DNA of 64,000 nucleotides from Fuerstiella marisgermanici (GCF_001983935.1 NZ_CP017641.1:1736001-1800000); one strand, 5' to 3'; counted from the stretch's first letter, positions 8,547 through 18,344 are shown. Numbers and translations are program-made. The notes: generated by a model from the letters alone, not told the origin.

Positions 8547-9428
8547 ATGTTCAAGACCGATTACATCCCCCCTCGCGCATCGCGGACACTGAAGCAGCGT
8601 CACCGGACGTCGTCATGCGGCGGTTCCCTTGCCAGCATTCTGCCGTCAACGCTGACTATCCTCGTCGGTCTTCCGTTGCTGTTTGTTAACGGCGCGGTTG
8701 GTGTTGCCGATGAAGCGGCCGCGGAAACGAAGACAGCAGCAGTCACTCCAACAGAAGTCAGGGGCGAAGGACAAACGCCTGAATCACCAGAAGCTGCGGC
8801 CACAAAAGTCGTGGATCTGCTGGCGGACGACGCGAGTAAAACGTGGCAACACTTCTGTTCGAAACCAGAAGTGAAGCTGGAAGATGTTTGGCAGATTGTC
8901 ACTGTTGGTAAAGAACGACACCTGATCTGCAAAGGCGATCCGAAAGGATTCCTGTACACAAAGAAGCAGTACGACAACTTTGAGTTGACATTCGAATGGA
9001 CGTACCCGTCTGACCCGAATGGAAATAGCGGAGTCTTGATCTACACGCAGAAAGAACTGCGACTGTGGCCGACATCGATGCAGGTCCAGCTGCATCAGCC
9101 AGAAGCGGGCGCCTTGTTCGCCAGCGGCGACGCCACCAGCGACAAGCCCTTCGACGCGGGCGTGTCGGCCAAGCCGGCGGAATGGAACAAGTGCCGCATT
9201 GTCAGCCAGGGTGGCCGATTGTCAGTGGAAATCAACGGACAAAAAGCGGGGCAGACTGAAGGCTGCAAACCGAACATCGGCTTCATCGGGCTACAAAGTG
9301 AAGGCTCGGAAACTCACTTCCGCAAGCTACTGCTAAAGCCAATCCCCGCGACGCCACCACCCGCCAGTCCGCCCGAGAACGCAACCACGGAATCCAAGGT
9401 TACTCCAGCCCCCGGCGGCGCCGGTTAA
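8547..9428 (+). CDS. 3-keto-disaccharide hydrolase-like (DUF1080) protein
   Basis: 293 residues. A hydrophobic segment around residues 28-45 (ILPSTLTILVGLPLLFVNGAVG) suggests export. The core (about 105-270) is a LamG-like jelly roll typical of DUF1080: FLYTKKQYDNFELTFEWTYP, NSGVLIYT, MQVQLHQPEAG, WNKCRIVSQGGRLSVEINGQ and GFIGLQSEGSETHFRKLLLKPI. Some family members hydrolyse 3-keto-disaccharides; others only bind sugars. The C-terminus is a Pro/Thr tail. It follows the CE15 gene on the same strand by 189 bases. Confidence 0.88.
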   Translation: MFKTDYIPPRASRTLKQRHRTSSCGGSLASILPSTLTILVGLPLLFVNGAVGVADEAAAETKTAAVTPTEVRGEGQTPESPEAAATKVVDLLADDASKTWQHFCSKPEVKLEDVWQIVTVGKERHLICKGDPKGFLYTKKQYDNFELTFEWTYPSDPNGNSGVLIYTQKELRLWPTSMQVQLHQPEAGALFASGDATSDKPFDAGVSAKPAEWNKCRIVSQGGRLSVEINGQKAGQTEGCKPNIGFIGLQSEGSETHFRKLLLKPIPATPPPASPPENATTESKVTPAPGGAG

Positions 9429-9435
9429 ATCCTGG

Positions 9436-10410
9436 TTAAACGTTCGCCTCTGCAGCCGATTCAATGGGTTCGATCGATGCATCGACCACTCGCACGATTG
9501 AAGGCAGAAGTTCATCGGCTTCATCGGCCGCAATCTGGCAGGTTCCGGCAGCAGCATGACCACCGCCGCCATGCTGCAGGCACAACGAACCAATGTCGAC
9601 CGGATTGGTGCGATTCAGAATCGACTTTCCGATGGCCACAACCGTCGTTTCCGGCACACGGCTTCTCAGCAGATGAATCGACACATTGCATTCCGGAAAC
9701 AGTGCGTAAACCAGAAAGCGGTTCCCCGAATAGATTGTTTCTTCGTTGCGGAAGTCGAGCACAACGGCGTTGCCGTAGACTCCGGAACAGCGTGAAATCT
9801 GGTCCAGAAAATCCTTGCGCTGTGAGTTGTACAAATCTACTCGCTCACGCACGTCCGGAAGCGCCATGATTTCTTTGATCGTATGAGTGCGGCAGAAATC
9901 GACGAGTGCCATCATGAGTTGGTAATTCGAAATGCGAAACTCCCGGAATCGCCCTAGTCCGGTCCGCGGGTCCATAATGAAATTCAGCAGCGCCCAGTCT
10001 TTGGGGGCCATGATTTCTTCGCGGGTAAAGCGAGCAGAGTCCGCCTTGTCGACGGCCTCCATCATTTCTGTGCTGACGTTATGGAAACGTGCCGCCCCAC
10101 CAAAGTAGTTGTACACGACTCGAGCGGCCGAATCGGCATCCGGATCCAGTATGTAGTTTGTTCGGACCACGCTGCCATTACGAACTGCTTCGCTGCAGTG
10201 ATGATCGAAGCAAAGATGGCAGTTGGGGGCGTACGGCAGGTTCGTGATGATGTCGCGAGACGTTACTTCGATCAGTCCGTCCTGCATATCTTTTGGATGC
10301 ACAAACAGAATGTCGTCCAGCATCTGAAGTTCGCGAAGCAAGGCGGCACAAACGAGGCCATCGAAGTCACTGCGAGTGATCAGGCGGTATCGAAACGCAT
10401 CTGTGGACAT
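9436..10410 (-). CDS. DHH-family phosphoesterase (exopolyphosphatase/nanoRNase-like)
   Basis: 324 residues from the ATG at 10410; an upstream ATG at 10452 adds a poorly composed leader. The N-terminal DHH domain shows the RSDFDGLVCAALL metal motif and CFDHHCSE, which gives the family its name. The C-terminal DHHA1 region ends with GGGGHAAAGTCQI, the substrate-binding glycine-rich motif. Relatives hydrolyse short oligonucleotides, pAp or polyphosphate with Mn2+; the sequence alone does not choose between these. It converges with the DUF1080 gene, leaving only a few bases between them. Confidence 0.88.
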   Translation of the reverse strand: MSTDAFRYRLITRSDFDGLVCAALLRELQMLDDILFVHPKDMQDGLIEVTSRDIITNLPYAPNCHLCFDHHCSEAVRNGSVVRTNYILDPDADSAARVVYNYFGGAARFHNVSTEMMEAVDKADSARFTREEIMAPKDWALLNFIMDPRTGLGRFREFRISNYQLMMALVDFCRTHTIKEIMALPDVRERVDLYNSQRKDFLDQISRCSGVYGNAVVLDFRNEETIYSGNRFLVYALFPECNVSIHLLRSRVPETTVVAIGKSILNRTNPVDIGSLCLQHGGGGHAAAGTCQIAADEADELLPSIVRVVDASIEPIESAAEANV

Positions 10411-11528
10411 AGTCGGCTTTCGGTGTGTGAATCGCTGGTGTGAAGTTGGCAAGCGCAGACGCTACGGCTTTTGAAGGCTACACCAAAAAAGCGGGTGAGT
10501 TTGCCAAAGTGATGAGGATGACGTGAAATCGCATCATCACCGTAGGGCCTTATGGCAACTTTACCGGCACTACCGATTGTCAGGCTCGTGCCACCGTGAA
10601 GGCGTCGTCACGCAACATGTTCCCGGCTGAACGACGCCAATCAGTTCCAAACACTAAACGCCTGAATGAGGCGCGAGCGTCCCGGAGTGCTGCGTCTTGC
10701 CGCCGGCAAACGTGACCTGAACCAAGTGTCCTTCAGCGGCGCCCCACCGGCTTTCTGAGTGTACCTCTTCAATGCACAAAGGTTTCCTTGCACAGAGAGC
10801 ATGGATCGATGAGCGGCCCGGACGGATGGCGACGTTGTCAGTTCGCCTCATCTTTCGCAGCTACGATTCTGCGGCGTTGAAAATCGTTCGTCTTGGCGCA
10901 TTCGACCCAGACGGTACGACCGGGGCGTGAGTCGTGGCGACGCTGTTGGTCGGGAAATGCTGTAATTTCTGTGCCAACGCCCGTGTTTTCTGTAAAAACA
11001 TCCCGTCGAATTCGCCGCCCGGCAGCATGTTAAGACAGGTAAAGTCTTTCGTTACTGCGGTTTGTGGCGATTTTTCTCAACAGCGAAACCTTGAGGAAAC
11101 AACTGTTTGACCATTGCCAAAACGGACCATATAGTCGACGTGTGTCCCGCGCCCTGCCGCCGTTGGTTGTAAAGTGCGAGCCACAATTTCGGTTCATCGG
11201 CAAATGAGATCGATCAGTCGTGCTGCCCCTTGGCAACCTGGTCGGAGGAAGAAGGGTCTCTTCCGTGACTTTGCTTGAACAATCTGACAACAATTGTTGA
11301 AGGTTGGCAACAAACCGGAACAGCAGAACGCGGCCCAACCGCAATCTGACCATTGCTCAACGATGTCGTTGCGGCAATAAGAGTACAAGGGAACGTCTCA
11401 GCAACAAGCTGTGGTGTTCACGGACGAATTCGGAATTGCATGATGCAGACTCCTCACAGTGCAGGCTGGCGACAGTCGATTTCTGACCGCACGCTGCTGG
11501 TCAGAATCGATGTGAGGGGGAAATTAAC
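10411..11528. other. 1.1-kb region without a credible gene
   Basis: Open frames here are short and have unnatural composition (many Cys, Arg and Ser). I see no tRNA-like T-loop or strong repeat. A 12-base perfect palindrome CAACAATTGTTG lies at 11288-11299. The last bases (GAGGGGG near 11514) are the ribosome site of the protease gene. The region separates divergently transcribed genes and may hold long leaders or a small RNA that cannot be recognised by eye. Confidence 0.5.
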
Positions 11529-13283
11529 ATGCAGCGCACCCGTCGAACATTGTTGCAGGCCGTTCTTTCCGTTGCCGTAGTGCTGGCGTGGACCGGTGTT
11601 CCGTTTCACACAACTTCTGCACAGGCCGAAGGACTTGCCAACCCAGGCGATCTGGTCAACGCCATTCTTGGTGGCGGAACTGATGAGCCGCAGGAATTCG
11701 CAGCCGTCCTGAAACCCGTGAAGGCCGGAACCTGGACTCAGGCCGATGCACTGCGAGTCGGCGAAGCCTACGAACAGACTCGACAATGGGTCAACGCCAT
11801 CAAGCTGTACGAAGCGGCCATGGAGTATGCTGAAAAGCAGAAGATGCCCGTCGACGGCGGCCTGGAATACGCACTGCGACGCACGCGTGTTCAGTTTGGC
11901 ATCGATCGACGCTACGCCGATAGCAGTTTTGAAAACGACATGCTGGCAATGGGCCGAGCCGAAGCTCTGGACCTGCTGGAAGACGTGATGACTCGAGTGC
12001 AGCTCGAATACGTTGACGTAGTTTCGTCCACGAAGCTTGTGTCTCACGGTACCGAAAGCCTTTACATGGCTTTGGGCAACGATCGGTTTCTAAGCAAGCA
12101 TACATCTGCCAATGGCAACCAAACGGCAGCGGCCAAGCGAGTCCGCGAGCGGCTGATTCGCGACTTCTGGAACCGTCCGGTTCGAAGTCGCCTGGAAGCT
12201 CGTATGCTCGTGACCGAAGTCTGCGATATCGCTCAACGAGAAATGGGCCTCAGCAGCGCACCTGTGGTATTGGAATATCTATTCGGTGCCTGCAACGCTC
12301 TGGACGACTACAGCAACTTTCTGACGCCCGACCGCTACAACGATTTGTTCGGCAGCATTCAGGGCGAATTTGTCGGCATCGGCATCGAAATGGAAGGCGA
12401 AAAAGGGAAAGGAATGCATCTGGTCAACGTGCTGCTGGACAGCCCGGCAGAAGACGGTGGCCTGCGTCCTGGCGATTACATTGTCGAAATTGATGGCCGT
12501 GACTGCCGCCAACTCAGCACGGACGAAGCCGCTCAACTGCTGCGAGGTGTTCGCGGTAGTCGCGTTCATCTGCGGTTCGAATCTCCGGAAGGAAAACAGG
12601 CTGCGGCCACGCTGACACGCCGTCCCGTGCATGTGAAGAGTGTCACACGAGCTTTGATTCTGGATTCGGAAAACGGCATCGGCTACATCCGCATGACTGG
12701 CTTTCAGAATTCTACCGCCGACGAAATGGACGTCGCTCTTCGTGATCTTGAAGCTCAGGGAATGCGTTCGTTGATCTGGGACCTGCGAGGTAACCCCGGC
12801 GGATTGCTGGATACCGCAGCATCAGTGATCGATCGGTTTATCGATAACGGCGTACTGGTTTCGACCGAAGGCCGTTCGGCTGATCAGGACCAAACGTTCC
12901 GAGCCAACAACTTCAACACGAGGAACCTTCCGCTGGTATTGCTGGTCGACGAAAACAGTGCCAGTGCCAGCGAAATCGTGGCCGGAGCGATCAACGATCA
13001 CAAGCGAGGCCAGATTGTGGGTCGCAAGACTTACGGGAAGTGGTCGGTGCAAAGCATCGTGCATCTGCCGGGCGGCACTGGACTGAAGCTGACAACGGCC
13101 AAGTTTTACTCGCCGGGGCATCACAACTATGCTGGCAAAGGCCTGGCTCCTCACATCGACGTGCCGCTGCCGGAAAACGTGCATCGCACGTTGTTCCGAG
13201 GCCGCACGAGTGACGAGATCAGCATCGACCCCGATGTTGCCCGAGCTCTGGAAATTCTCGATCGCCGATATACGAAGAACTAG
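11529..13283 (+). CDS. C-terminal processing peptidase (S41A, CtpA/Tsp-like)
   Basis: 584 residues with a signal peptide (cleavage near AQA, residue 33). Residues about 35-250 are helical, with a tetratricopeptide-like stretch near 75-105. A PDZ domain (about 280-365) contains LRPGDYIVEIDGRD. The S41 core (about 370-555) has GYIRMTGFQ, DLRGNPGG, the catalytic Ser479 in ENSASASE and the general base Lys504 in TYGKWSVQ, 25 residues apart as in Tsp. These periplasmic proteases trim the C-termini of exported proteins. GAGGGGG precedes the ATG. The gene appears to end at the hairpin at 13322. Confidence 0.95.
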   Translation: MQRTRRTLLQAVLSVAVVLAWTGVPFHTTSAQAEGLANPGDLVNAILGGGTDEPQEFAAVLKPVKAGTWTQADALRVGEAYEQTRQWVNAIKLYEAAMEYAEKQKMPVDGGLEYALRRTRVQFGIDRRYADSSFENDMLAMGRAEALDLLEDVMTRVQLEYVDVVSSTKLVSHGTESLYMALGNDRFLSKHTSANGNQTAAAKRVRERLIRDFWNRPVRSRLEARMLVTEVCDIAQREMGLSSAPVVLEYLFGACNALDDYSNFLTPDRYNDLFGSIQGEFVGIGIEMEGEKGKGMHLVNVLLDSPAEDGGLRPGDYIVEIDGRDCRQLSTDEAAQLLRGVRGSRVHLRFESPEGKQAAATLTRRPVHVKSVTRALILDSENGIGYIRMTGFQNSTADEMDVALRDLEAQGMRSLIWDLRGNPGGLLDTAASVIDRFIDNGVLVSTEGRSADQDQTFRANNFNTRNLPLVLLVDENSASASEIVAGAINDHKRGQIVGRKTYGKWSVQSIVHLPGGTGLKLTTAKFYSPGHHNYAGKGLAPHIDVPLPENVHRTLFRGRTSDEISIDPDVARALEILDRRYTKN

Positions 13284-13321
13284 ACCGCAGCGAACCAACT
13301 TCGCAAAGCGGAACGGCAAAC

Positions 13322-13345
13322 CGGACGGGCAGTCATGCCCGTCCG
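13322..13345. terminator. Hairpin downstream of the S41 protease gene
   Basis: A perfect 10-bp stem (CGGACGGGCA with its complement) closes a four-base GTCA loop 38 bases after the protease stop codon. No T-run follows, so it may act as an mRNA end or REP-like element rather than a classical intrinsic terminator. Confidence 0.6.
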
Positions 13346-13407
13346 TGAGTTCAAACAGTAGAAACGCCCCCTCGCTGTGGGGCACGAGCAAGACTCTTCC
13401 ACTGCTG

Positions 13408-13429
13408 AAGCCGGTAACGCGACCGGCTT
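13408..13429. terminator. Hairpin at the end of the small membrane-protein gene
   Basis: An 8-bp perfect stem (AAGCCGGT/ACCGGCTT) with a six-base loop reaches into the stop codon of the minus-strand gene ending at 13428. With the hairpin at 13322 it separates two convergent genes. No T-run is present. Confidence 0.5.
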
Positions 13430-13844
13430 AACTTCCGCCCTCGCGGTTCTTCGATGGGACCCAGGTATTCGCGCTGGTCGCTCGAATCTCTTTGGCCTCC
13501 TCAGCCGTAATCGGTTTGTTGGTACCGGACGGGCGATTGGCATTTCCTTCACCGACTTTGCGAGGTCGGTACTGAGCCGCCAGGCCGTCTTCGCGGTGAC
13601 TGCGGCCAAAGATGTGCCAGAAGGCAAGTCCGCTCTGGCTAACGTTGCGGCTGTAGCGATACCACACAATCCACCACAACAGCATCGCGGCAAACAGAAC
13701 AACGCCGCCCAGCATCCATGCGCCGACTTCTGACTGGTCCAGCGCGCCGACAAATGCGCAAATTCCGGCGCCTCCTACGATGACAATGACGGCTGCCAGC
13801 ATGCTGCCTGCATCGTCGCGTCGACTTTTCCATTTTCCGGCCAT
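13428..13844 (-). CDS. Small two-helix membrane protein, unknown
   Basis: About 137 residues from the ATG at 13844 (an ATG at 13874 adds ten residues). Two adjacent hydrophobic segments are visible, AAVIVIVGGAGICAFVGAL and GAWMLGGVVLFAAMLLWWIVWY, followed by a basic, polar C-terminal half. No recognised domain. It is divergent from the Ser/Thr kinase gene, with 215 bases between the two starts. Confidence 0.65.
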   Translation of the reverse strand: MAGKWKSRRDDAGSMLAAVIVIVGGAGICAFVGALDQSEVGAWMLGGVVLFAAMLLWWIVWYRYSRNVSQSGLAFWHIFGRSHREDGLAAQYRPRKVGEGNANRPSGTNKPITAEEAKEIRATSANTWVPSKNREGGS

Positions 13845-14059
13845 TGCTCTCTCGCATTCCAGGTCAGCCGCCAAATCGTGCTGTAGAGCATAACATCGAT
13901 CAGCGGCGGCGTCGAGAAGTCGGGAACGCCTTCAAAAATTGCGACGACCCGGCTGACAGATGTGGCCCACTGTGCCAAACTATGTGCCTTGAAGCGTGCC
14001 GCATCACAAGAGTGCGGCAAGCAAATCCCACCTCTCCAATACCGACGGGTAGAACTGCG

Positions 14060-15529
14060 ATGGCTGAGCCACCGGCGGATAAACCAACCGCTACTTCCAG
14101 TGATTTGACCGACCGCGTGCTGGGCGACTTCCGCCTGCTGCGACGGCTGGGAATTGGCGGGATGGCTGAAGTTTACCTGGCAGAACAAATTTCCCTCAGC
14201 CGTTCCGTTGCGGTCAAGATTCTGCTGGCCGATGCCGTCAGTAAAAAAAACAGCACTCTGCTGCAGCGTTTCGAACGCGAAGCTCGCGCGGCAGGAGGCC
14301 TAAGTCATCCGAACATCGTCCAGGTCTATATGATCGGGCAGGCGGACGAACTGCATTTTATCGTTCAGGAATATGTGCAGGGGCAGAACCTTAGTCAGTG
14401 GTTTAAAAAGAACGGGCCACCCGACTTCCTGACCGGCCTGAAGTGGATGAAGCAGGTGGCCGCCGCGTTGAAGGTCGCGTCCGATGCGGGAATCGTTCAC
14501 CGAGACATCAAGCCCGAAAACATCATGTTGACTCGAAGCGGCGATGCGAAAGTCACCGACTTCGGGCTGGCTCAGTTGATCGAATCCAACGAAAAAATGA
14601 ACCTGACTCAGGCGGGCACCACGATGGGCACGCCGTGGTACATGAGTCCCGAACAAATTCAGGGCGAAAAGCTGGATCACCGCAGCGACCAGTATTCGTT
14701 TGGTGTGACGATGTATCACACCTTCGCTGGCCAGCCGCCGTTTCCTGGCAAAAATTCGGTAAGCGTCGCGGTACTGCATTTGAAAGAGAACGCGAAGCGA
14801 CTGTCTGAACACCGCCGCGATCTGCCGGAAAAACTGTGCGATGTGATTCATCGGATGATGGAGAAGAAGCCGGAAGATCGCTTTGCGACTCCGGATGAAC
14901 TTCTAAATGCCATTCAGCAACTCGACCATGCGGCGCTAAGCCCGGCAATTGTGGATACGTCGTCGGTGACCGGCTGGCTGCTCGGCGGACTCCCGTCGTG
15001 GCGGACCGCGTTGACGGCATTGGTGCTTTGCCTGGTGGCAGGATTTTTTGCCGGCCGTATGCTCTACGAACCGTCTCGCCTGGTGGCCAGCACTGAGTTG
15101 TTTCCGGCAGAAGACACGGCCGACCGACAGTATGCCAGAGCCATTGTTCATGCGGGCAACGAACGCGCATGGAAAGCCGTCTACGAAAACTTTCCCGCCG
15201 CCGAAGAAGCACTGTGGGCACGGCTGCACCTTGGAATTCACTATCTGACTCGCCCAACGCCGGACCTCACCAGCGCCCGGCGTGAGTTTGATGCGATCTT
15301 AAAGCAGACGTCGCTGAATCCGGTCGAACATCGCGAACTGGATTTCCTGACGTCGTTGGGCCTGGCTTATGTGGCCGAACAACAACCGGGGCAGCAGGCA
15401 GAACGCGAAAAAATTGTGTTCGGAAAACTTGGCGCTCAGTTTGCAGACCTTCTGGAACGCGACGACTTGCGAGCTCCGGAATTGCTGATCGAATTCCGCA
15501 ACAAGATCCGTGAAGAGCTGGACGTCTAG
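14060..15529 (+). CDS. Membrane-anchored serine/threonine protein kinase
   Basis: 489 residues from the ATG at 14060; the frame is open further upstream but that part overlaps the divergent gene's start. The Hanks-type kinase domain (about 24-290) has the glycine loop GIGGMAEV, Lys53, the catalytic HRDIKPEN with Asp149, DFG at 167-169, and the GTPWYMSPEQ activation segment, so it should be active. One membrane helix (about 315-335) separates it from a helical C-terminal region of about 155 residues that would lie outside the cytoplasm and lacks PASTA repeats. The topology suggests sensing an external signal. Confidence 0.95.
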   Translation: MAEPPADKPTATSSDLTDRVLGDFRLLRRLGIGGMAEVYLAEQISLSRSVAVKILLADAVSKKNSTLLQRFEREARAAGGLSHPNIVQVYMIGQADELHFIVQEYVQGQNLSQWFKKNGPPDFLTGLKWMKQVAAALKVASDAGIVHRDIKPENIMLTRSGDAKVTDFGLAQLIESNEKMNLTQAGTTMGTPWYMSPEQIQGEKLDHRSDQYSFGVTMYHTFAGQPPFPGKNSVSVAVLHLKENAKRLSEHRRDLPEKLCDVIHRMMEKKPEDRFATPDELLNAIQQLDHAALSPAIVDTSSVTGWLLGGLPSWRTALTALVLCLVAGFFAGRMLYEPSRLVASTELFPAEDTADRQYARAIVHAGNERAWKAVYENFPAAEEALWARLHLGIHYLTRPTPDLTSARREFDAILKQTSLNPVEHRELDFLTSLGLAYVAEQQPGQQAEREKIVFGKLGAQFADLLERDDLRAPELLIEFRNKIREELDV

Positions 15530-15664
15530 TCGTGTGTTCGGAAGCTCACGTTTGGATGCTCTGACGACGGTTGCGTATCGTCGCCAGCTGAAGAAACTTC
15601 CAGGCATGTTGAACGGCGGCAACCGCTAAGCCAACGCAGGTAATTCGCTCGCCCGACCCAACTA

Positions 15665-17410
15665 TCAGCGGCCGGAATCGGAGTCCAGCAGCAGCGACGG
15701 GTGGTAGCCTCGACCAAGCTTTGTCAGGTCGCGGACAGACATGATGGCCGGCGGATACACGGTGGCGTCGATCATTGCTTCCAGGCGAGTGGTCGGGCCG
15801 CCTTCGTCGTAGTGGCCGATGGCCAGAAAACGGTACACGTCGCCGCCAGTTGTGATGTATGGCCCCATGGCTCGCAGTGTTGGCAGGTCGACGATCCCTT
15901 CCGCCAAAATCCACGCGGCCGTATTGCGGCGAGACATAACGGTGGAAGAACCGCCAGTCATCTCAAGCGCAGGACGTGACGCAATAATGTCGTCCGGAGC
16001 GGTTTCGGTGATGTTCGGAATCGAAAGCAAGACTTCGCGGCGAGCCTGGTTAATGTTGATGCGGCCTTCGATGTACGCGTCATCAGTGATCGTCAGGTTT
16101 TGTTCCAGATCGGGAAAGACATTCAGCAGGGTGTTGGCGTCTTCAGACCATGGACTGACGAAGGACTGATCGGTGCCGGAAATCATCTTGGTTGGCAGAG
16201 TTTCTCCGGCGATCAAGTCGTAAAGCGAACTGAACTGATACGTCGGAACAATCGTAAGATCGATGTTGTTGCGGGAAATCTGGTCCTGAATGCCTGACTG
16301 AGTGTCCGGCTGACCTGCTTCGACGTAGTCTGTGCCGGCAAGTCGAAACGCGACAATGAAGCTGGCCGCTTCTTCGCCGAAAAGTTCCTCAACGGCGTCG
16401 TACAGTTCTGTCATCTCACCCATGTTCAGGTTGATTTTCGATTCGCCGTCGGGTGTCGAGTTGCGTTCACGGCTGGATGCTGTCAGGTAATCCTTCCAAC
16501 CAAGATCCAGAATCCCGTTTTCGTTAAGGTCTTCGCCGGCCCCCGCGTCCAGCAGTCCGTTAAGGTTGCGGTCTTCGCCGTAGAACAGTTCCGGCGTGAC
16601 ACCTTGAATTTTCAACAGTTCGTCGATCGACTCCATCGCTCCGTTCTTGCATGAGTACGGAACTGTCAGGCCTTCGTAGTAGTCCGATTCAGCACCACCC
16701 GGACGCCGGTCTTCGTCCGAATCCAGCCAGTCCAGAATCGCATCAACGACGTCGTCGGTCATGTTGGGGATGTTGACCAGCGCCATGTAGGCCAGCCCAA
16801 GTCGCTCTTCTTCGGGAACGTTCTCTTCCAGTTGATCCAGCACCAGCAACTGGTTGAGGTTGAACTTTGAATTCTCTGATGCCAGCCCAAAGCGAATTCC
16901 GCCCTGATCAATGTTTGCTTCGTCGAACGCCACAATCGAAAAACGAACCTGGCTGCGCGGGCTGGAAGATTCGACTAACAATCGGCCTCGAAAGTTGGTC
17001 GGATCGTGGAACAAATTGATTTCGGGATCGAGATCGCGTTCCATCACTCGAGTGGCTGCAAACTGAATGGCCGATTCTGCGGCGGTGCGAGCCACCACGT
17101 CTCGACCGCCCATCATGGCCGCTTCGTGAGCCACCAGCATGGTGTCGGTGTAGTTGTATGCTCCGAGTGCCAGGATCACGATGGAGATGGTGACCACAGC
17201 AAGAACAAAGCCTCGTCGACGCGGGTTTTCGTGGTGGATGTCGCCAAGGCTTCCGACCGACCTGACGCACTTCGGCAACCCCTCCCGTCGAAGGCAGGGA
17301 GCGGTTGAGTGAGCAGGCCCCCTCCCGGCCGTTGCTTCGCTCGGCCGACCTCCCCCTCCGCTGCGTTGGGGGGAGGTGGAATGGTTCGATTGATGGCTGT
17401 GATTTTTCAT
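15665..17410 (-). CDS. gspK: T2SS minor pseudopilin GspK-like protein
   Basis: 581 residues; its ATG overlaps the gspJ stop (ATGA). After a long leader comes the prepilin-like junction RRRG/FVLAVVTISIVILALGAY near residues 67-68, with no Glu at +5, as expected for GspK. The body holds repeated GspK features: GLASENSKFNLN, a helix-hairpin-helix-like IPNMTDDVVDAILDWLDSDED, and a second INLNMGEM / ININQARREVLLSIPNITE region. GspK caps the pseudopilus tip together with GspI and GspJ. The leader is unusually long because it contains a repeat element (17272-17378). It is the last gene of the operon. Confidence 0.85.
   Translation of the reverse strand: MKNHSHQSNHSTSPQRSGGGGRPSEATAGRGPAHSTAPCLRREGLPKCVRSVGSLGDIHHENPRRRGFVLAVVTISIVILALGAYNYTDTMLVAHEAAMMGGRDVVARTAAESAIQFAATRVMERDLDPEINLFHDPTNFRGRLLVESSSPRSQVRFSIVAFDEANIDQGGIRFGLASENSKFNLNQLLVLDQLEENVPEEERLGLAYMALVNIPNMTDDVVDAILDWLDSDEDRRPGGAESDYYEGLTVPYSCKNGAMESIDELLKIQGVTPELFYGEDRNLNGLLDAGAGEDLNENGILDLGWKDYLTASSRERNSTPDGESKINLNMGEMTELYDAVEELFGEEAASFIVAFRLAGTDYVEAGQPDTQSGIQDQISRNNIDLTIVPTYQFSSLYDLIAGETLPTKMISGTDQSFVSPWSEDANTLLNVFPDLEQNLTITDDAYIEGRININQARREVLLSIPNITETAPDDIIASRPALEMTGGSSTVMSRRNTAAWILAEGIVDLPTLRAMGPYITTGGDVYRFLAIGHYDEGGPTTRLEAMIDATVYPPAIMSVRDLTKLGRGYHPSLLLDSDSGR
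17272..17378. repeat. GC-rich inverted-repeat element within the gspK leader
   Basis: A composite stretch of about 107 bases contains a 9-bp stem (ACCTCCCCC at 17348-17356 pairing with GGGGGAGGT at 17369-17377) and CGGCCG copies flanking a short loop. Its base composition differs from the neighbouring code, and it is read in frame as Gly/Arg/Ser-rich leader residues about 11-46 of GspK. It looks like a dispersed REP-like element that landed in the leader. Confidence 0.6.
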
Positions 17411-18342
17411 AACGCCCCCTCACCCACAAACGGTTTGGCGACAGGAATTGGTACGACAAGGCGATGCACGGTCGGGTTCAGGTAGCCCTGCTGCTGTTCG
17501 GCGGGACGATCGTCGTTTGGGTTTGGCAGGCTGCGAAGTGTGATTTCGATGACAATGGCCAGCGGCATTGCATTCGACGCTGTGCTGTCCCATTCGGTGA
17601 CATAGTCAACTCCGTCGTAGTATTCGAAACTTAGCCCCGCAACTTCTGTCGCCAGCATTTTTGTCGCATTCAGCTGCATGTCGACGTCACCCGTCGCAAT
17701 GGCGTTACTCAGGCCCGCCATATCGCCTTCCATTCTGGCCAGGCCCTTCACGGGGTCGGTGATGTTTGCGGCCGATAGATCTGCGGCGAACTGACCGGCC
17801 AGTCCACTGCCGCCGTCCTGTACCAGCAGGTACCGAGCGATAATGGCATCGCTGCTGCGGTCGCTGGGCAGCAAAAGATCCTGAGCACTCACATAGTTGC
17901 CCGGATCCGGTGACGGGCGACTCATATACAGCACAAGGTCTTTGTCCGTTCCGAATAATCCGTTCGTGTAGGTGCTTAACGCGGTATCCGCATCCGCCGC
18001 GCTGTTGTCGGCATCGTCTTCGTCGGAGTCGGATTCTGTGGTCTGCTGTTCGATGAAGGTGCACGACTGAATATCGCGAGCCATGTCTCGCAGCAGCGCC
18101 CGAGCGATTTGAGCTCGTTGAATTTCGTCGTAGCTTTCCATCGCCATCGTCCAGTAGACGTTCATAGCGGTGTAAAGAGCGGCCATCAGCAACGTTGTGA
18201 GCCCGATGGCCAGTATGACTTCAAGCAAAGTGAAGGCGGAAGGACGTTGCGAGTTGCCAGTAGCCCGTCGCGACAGACGCGTGCGCGCGGCAGGCCGTGT
18301 TTTGGCGATGGCAACTCCCCTTTTGCATCTGGTTTTATCCAT
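17407..18342 (-). CDS. gspJ: T2SS minor pseudopilin GspJ-like protein
   Basis: 311 residues. A basic leader ends in the prepilin motif SAFTLLEVILAIGLTTLLMAALY, with Glu five residues after the processing site. The body is long for GspJ and includes an acidic insertion around residues 105-125 rich in Asp, Ser and Glu. GGAGG lies seven bases before the ATG, inside the end of gspI, so the two genes are coupled. The assignment to J rather than I rests on gene order and size. Confidence 0.82.
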   Translation of the reverse strand: MDKTRCKRGVAIAKTRPAARTRLSRRATGNSQRPSAFTLLEVILAIGLTTLLMAALYTAMNVYWTMAMESYDEIQRAQIARALLRDMARDIQSCTFIEQQTTESDSDEDDADNSAADADTALSTYTNGLFGTDKDLVLYMSRPSPDPGNYVSAQDLLLPSDRSSDAIIARYLLVQDGGSGLAGQFAADLSAANITDPVKGLARMEGDMAGLSNAIATGDVDMQLNATKMLATEVAGLSFEYYDGVDYVTEWDSTASNAMPLAIVIEITLRSLPNPNDDRPAEQQQGYLNPTVHRLVVPIPVAKPFVGEGAL

Positions 18343-18344
18343 CG

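Noticed and set aside
11288-11299. CAACAATTGTTG palindrome as an operator
   Set aside because: It is perfect but short, occurs once here, and matches no regulator site that I recognise.
14553-15257. 234-codon minus-strand frame inside the kinase gene
   Set aside because: Antisense to an intact kinase with all catalytic motifs; rich in Ser, Arg and Pro.
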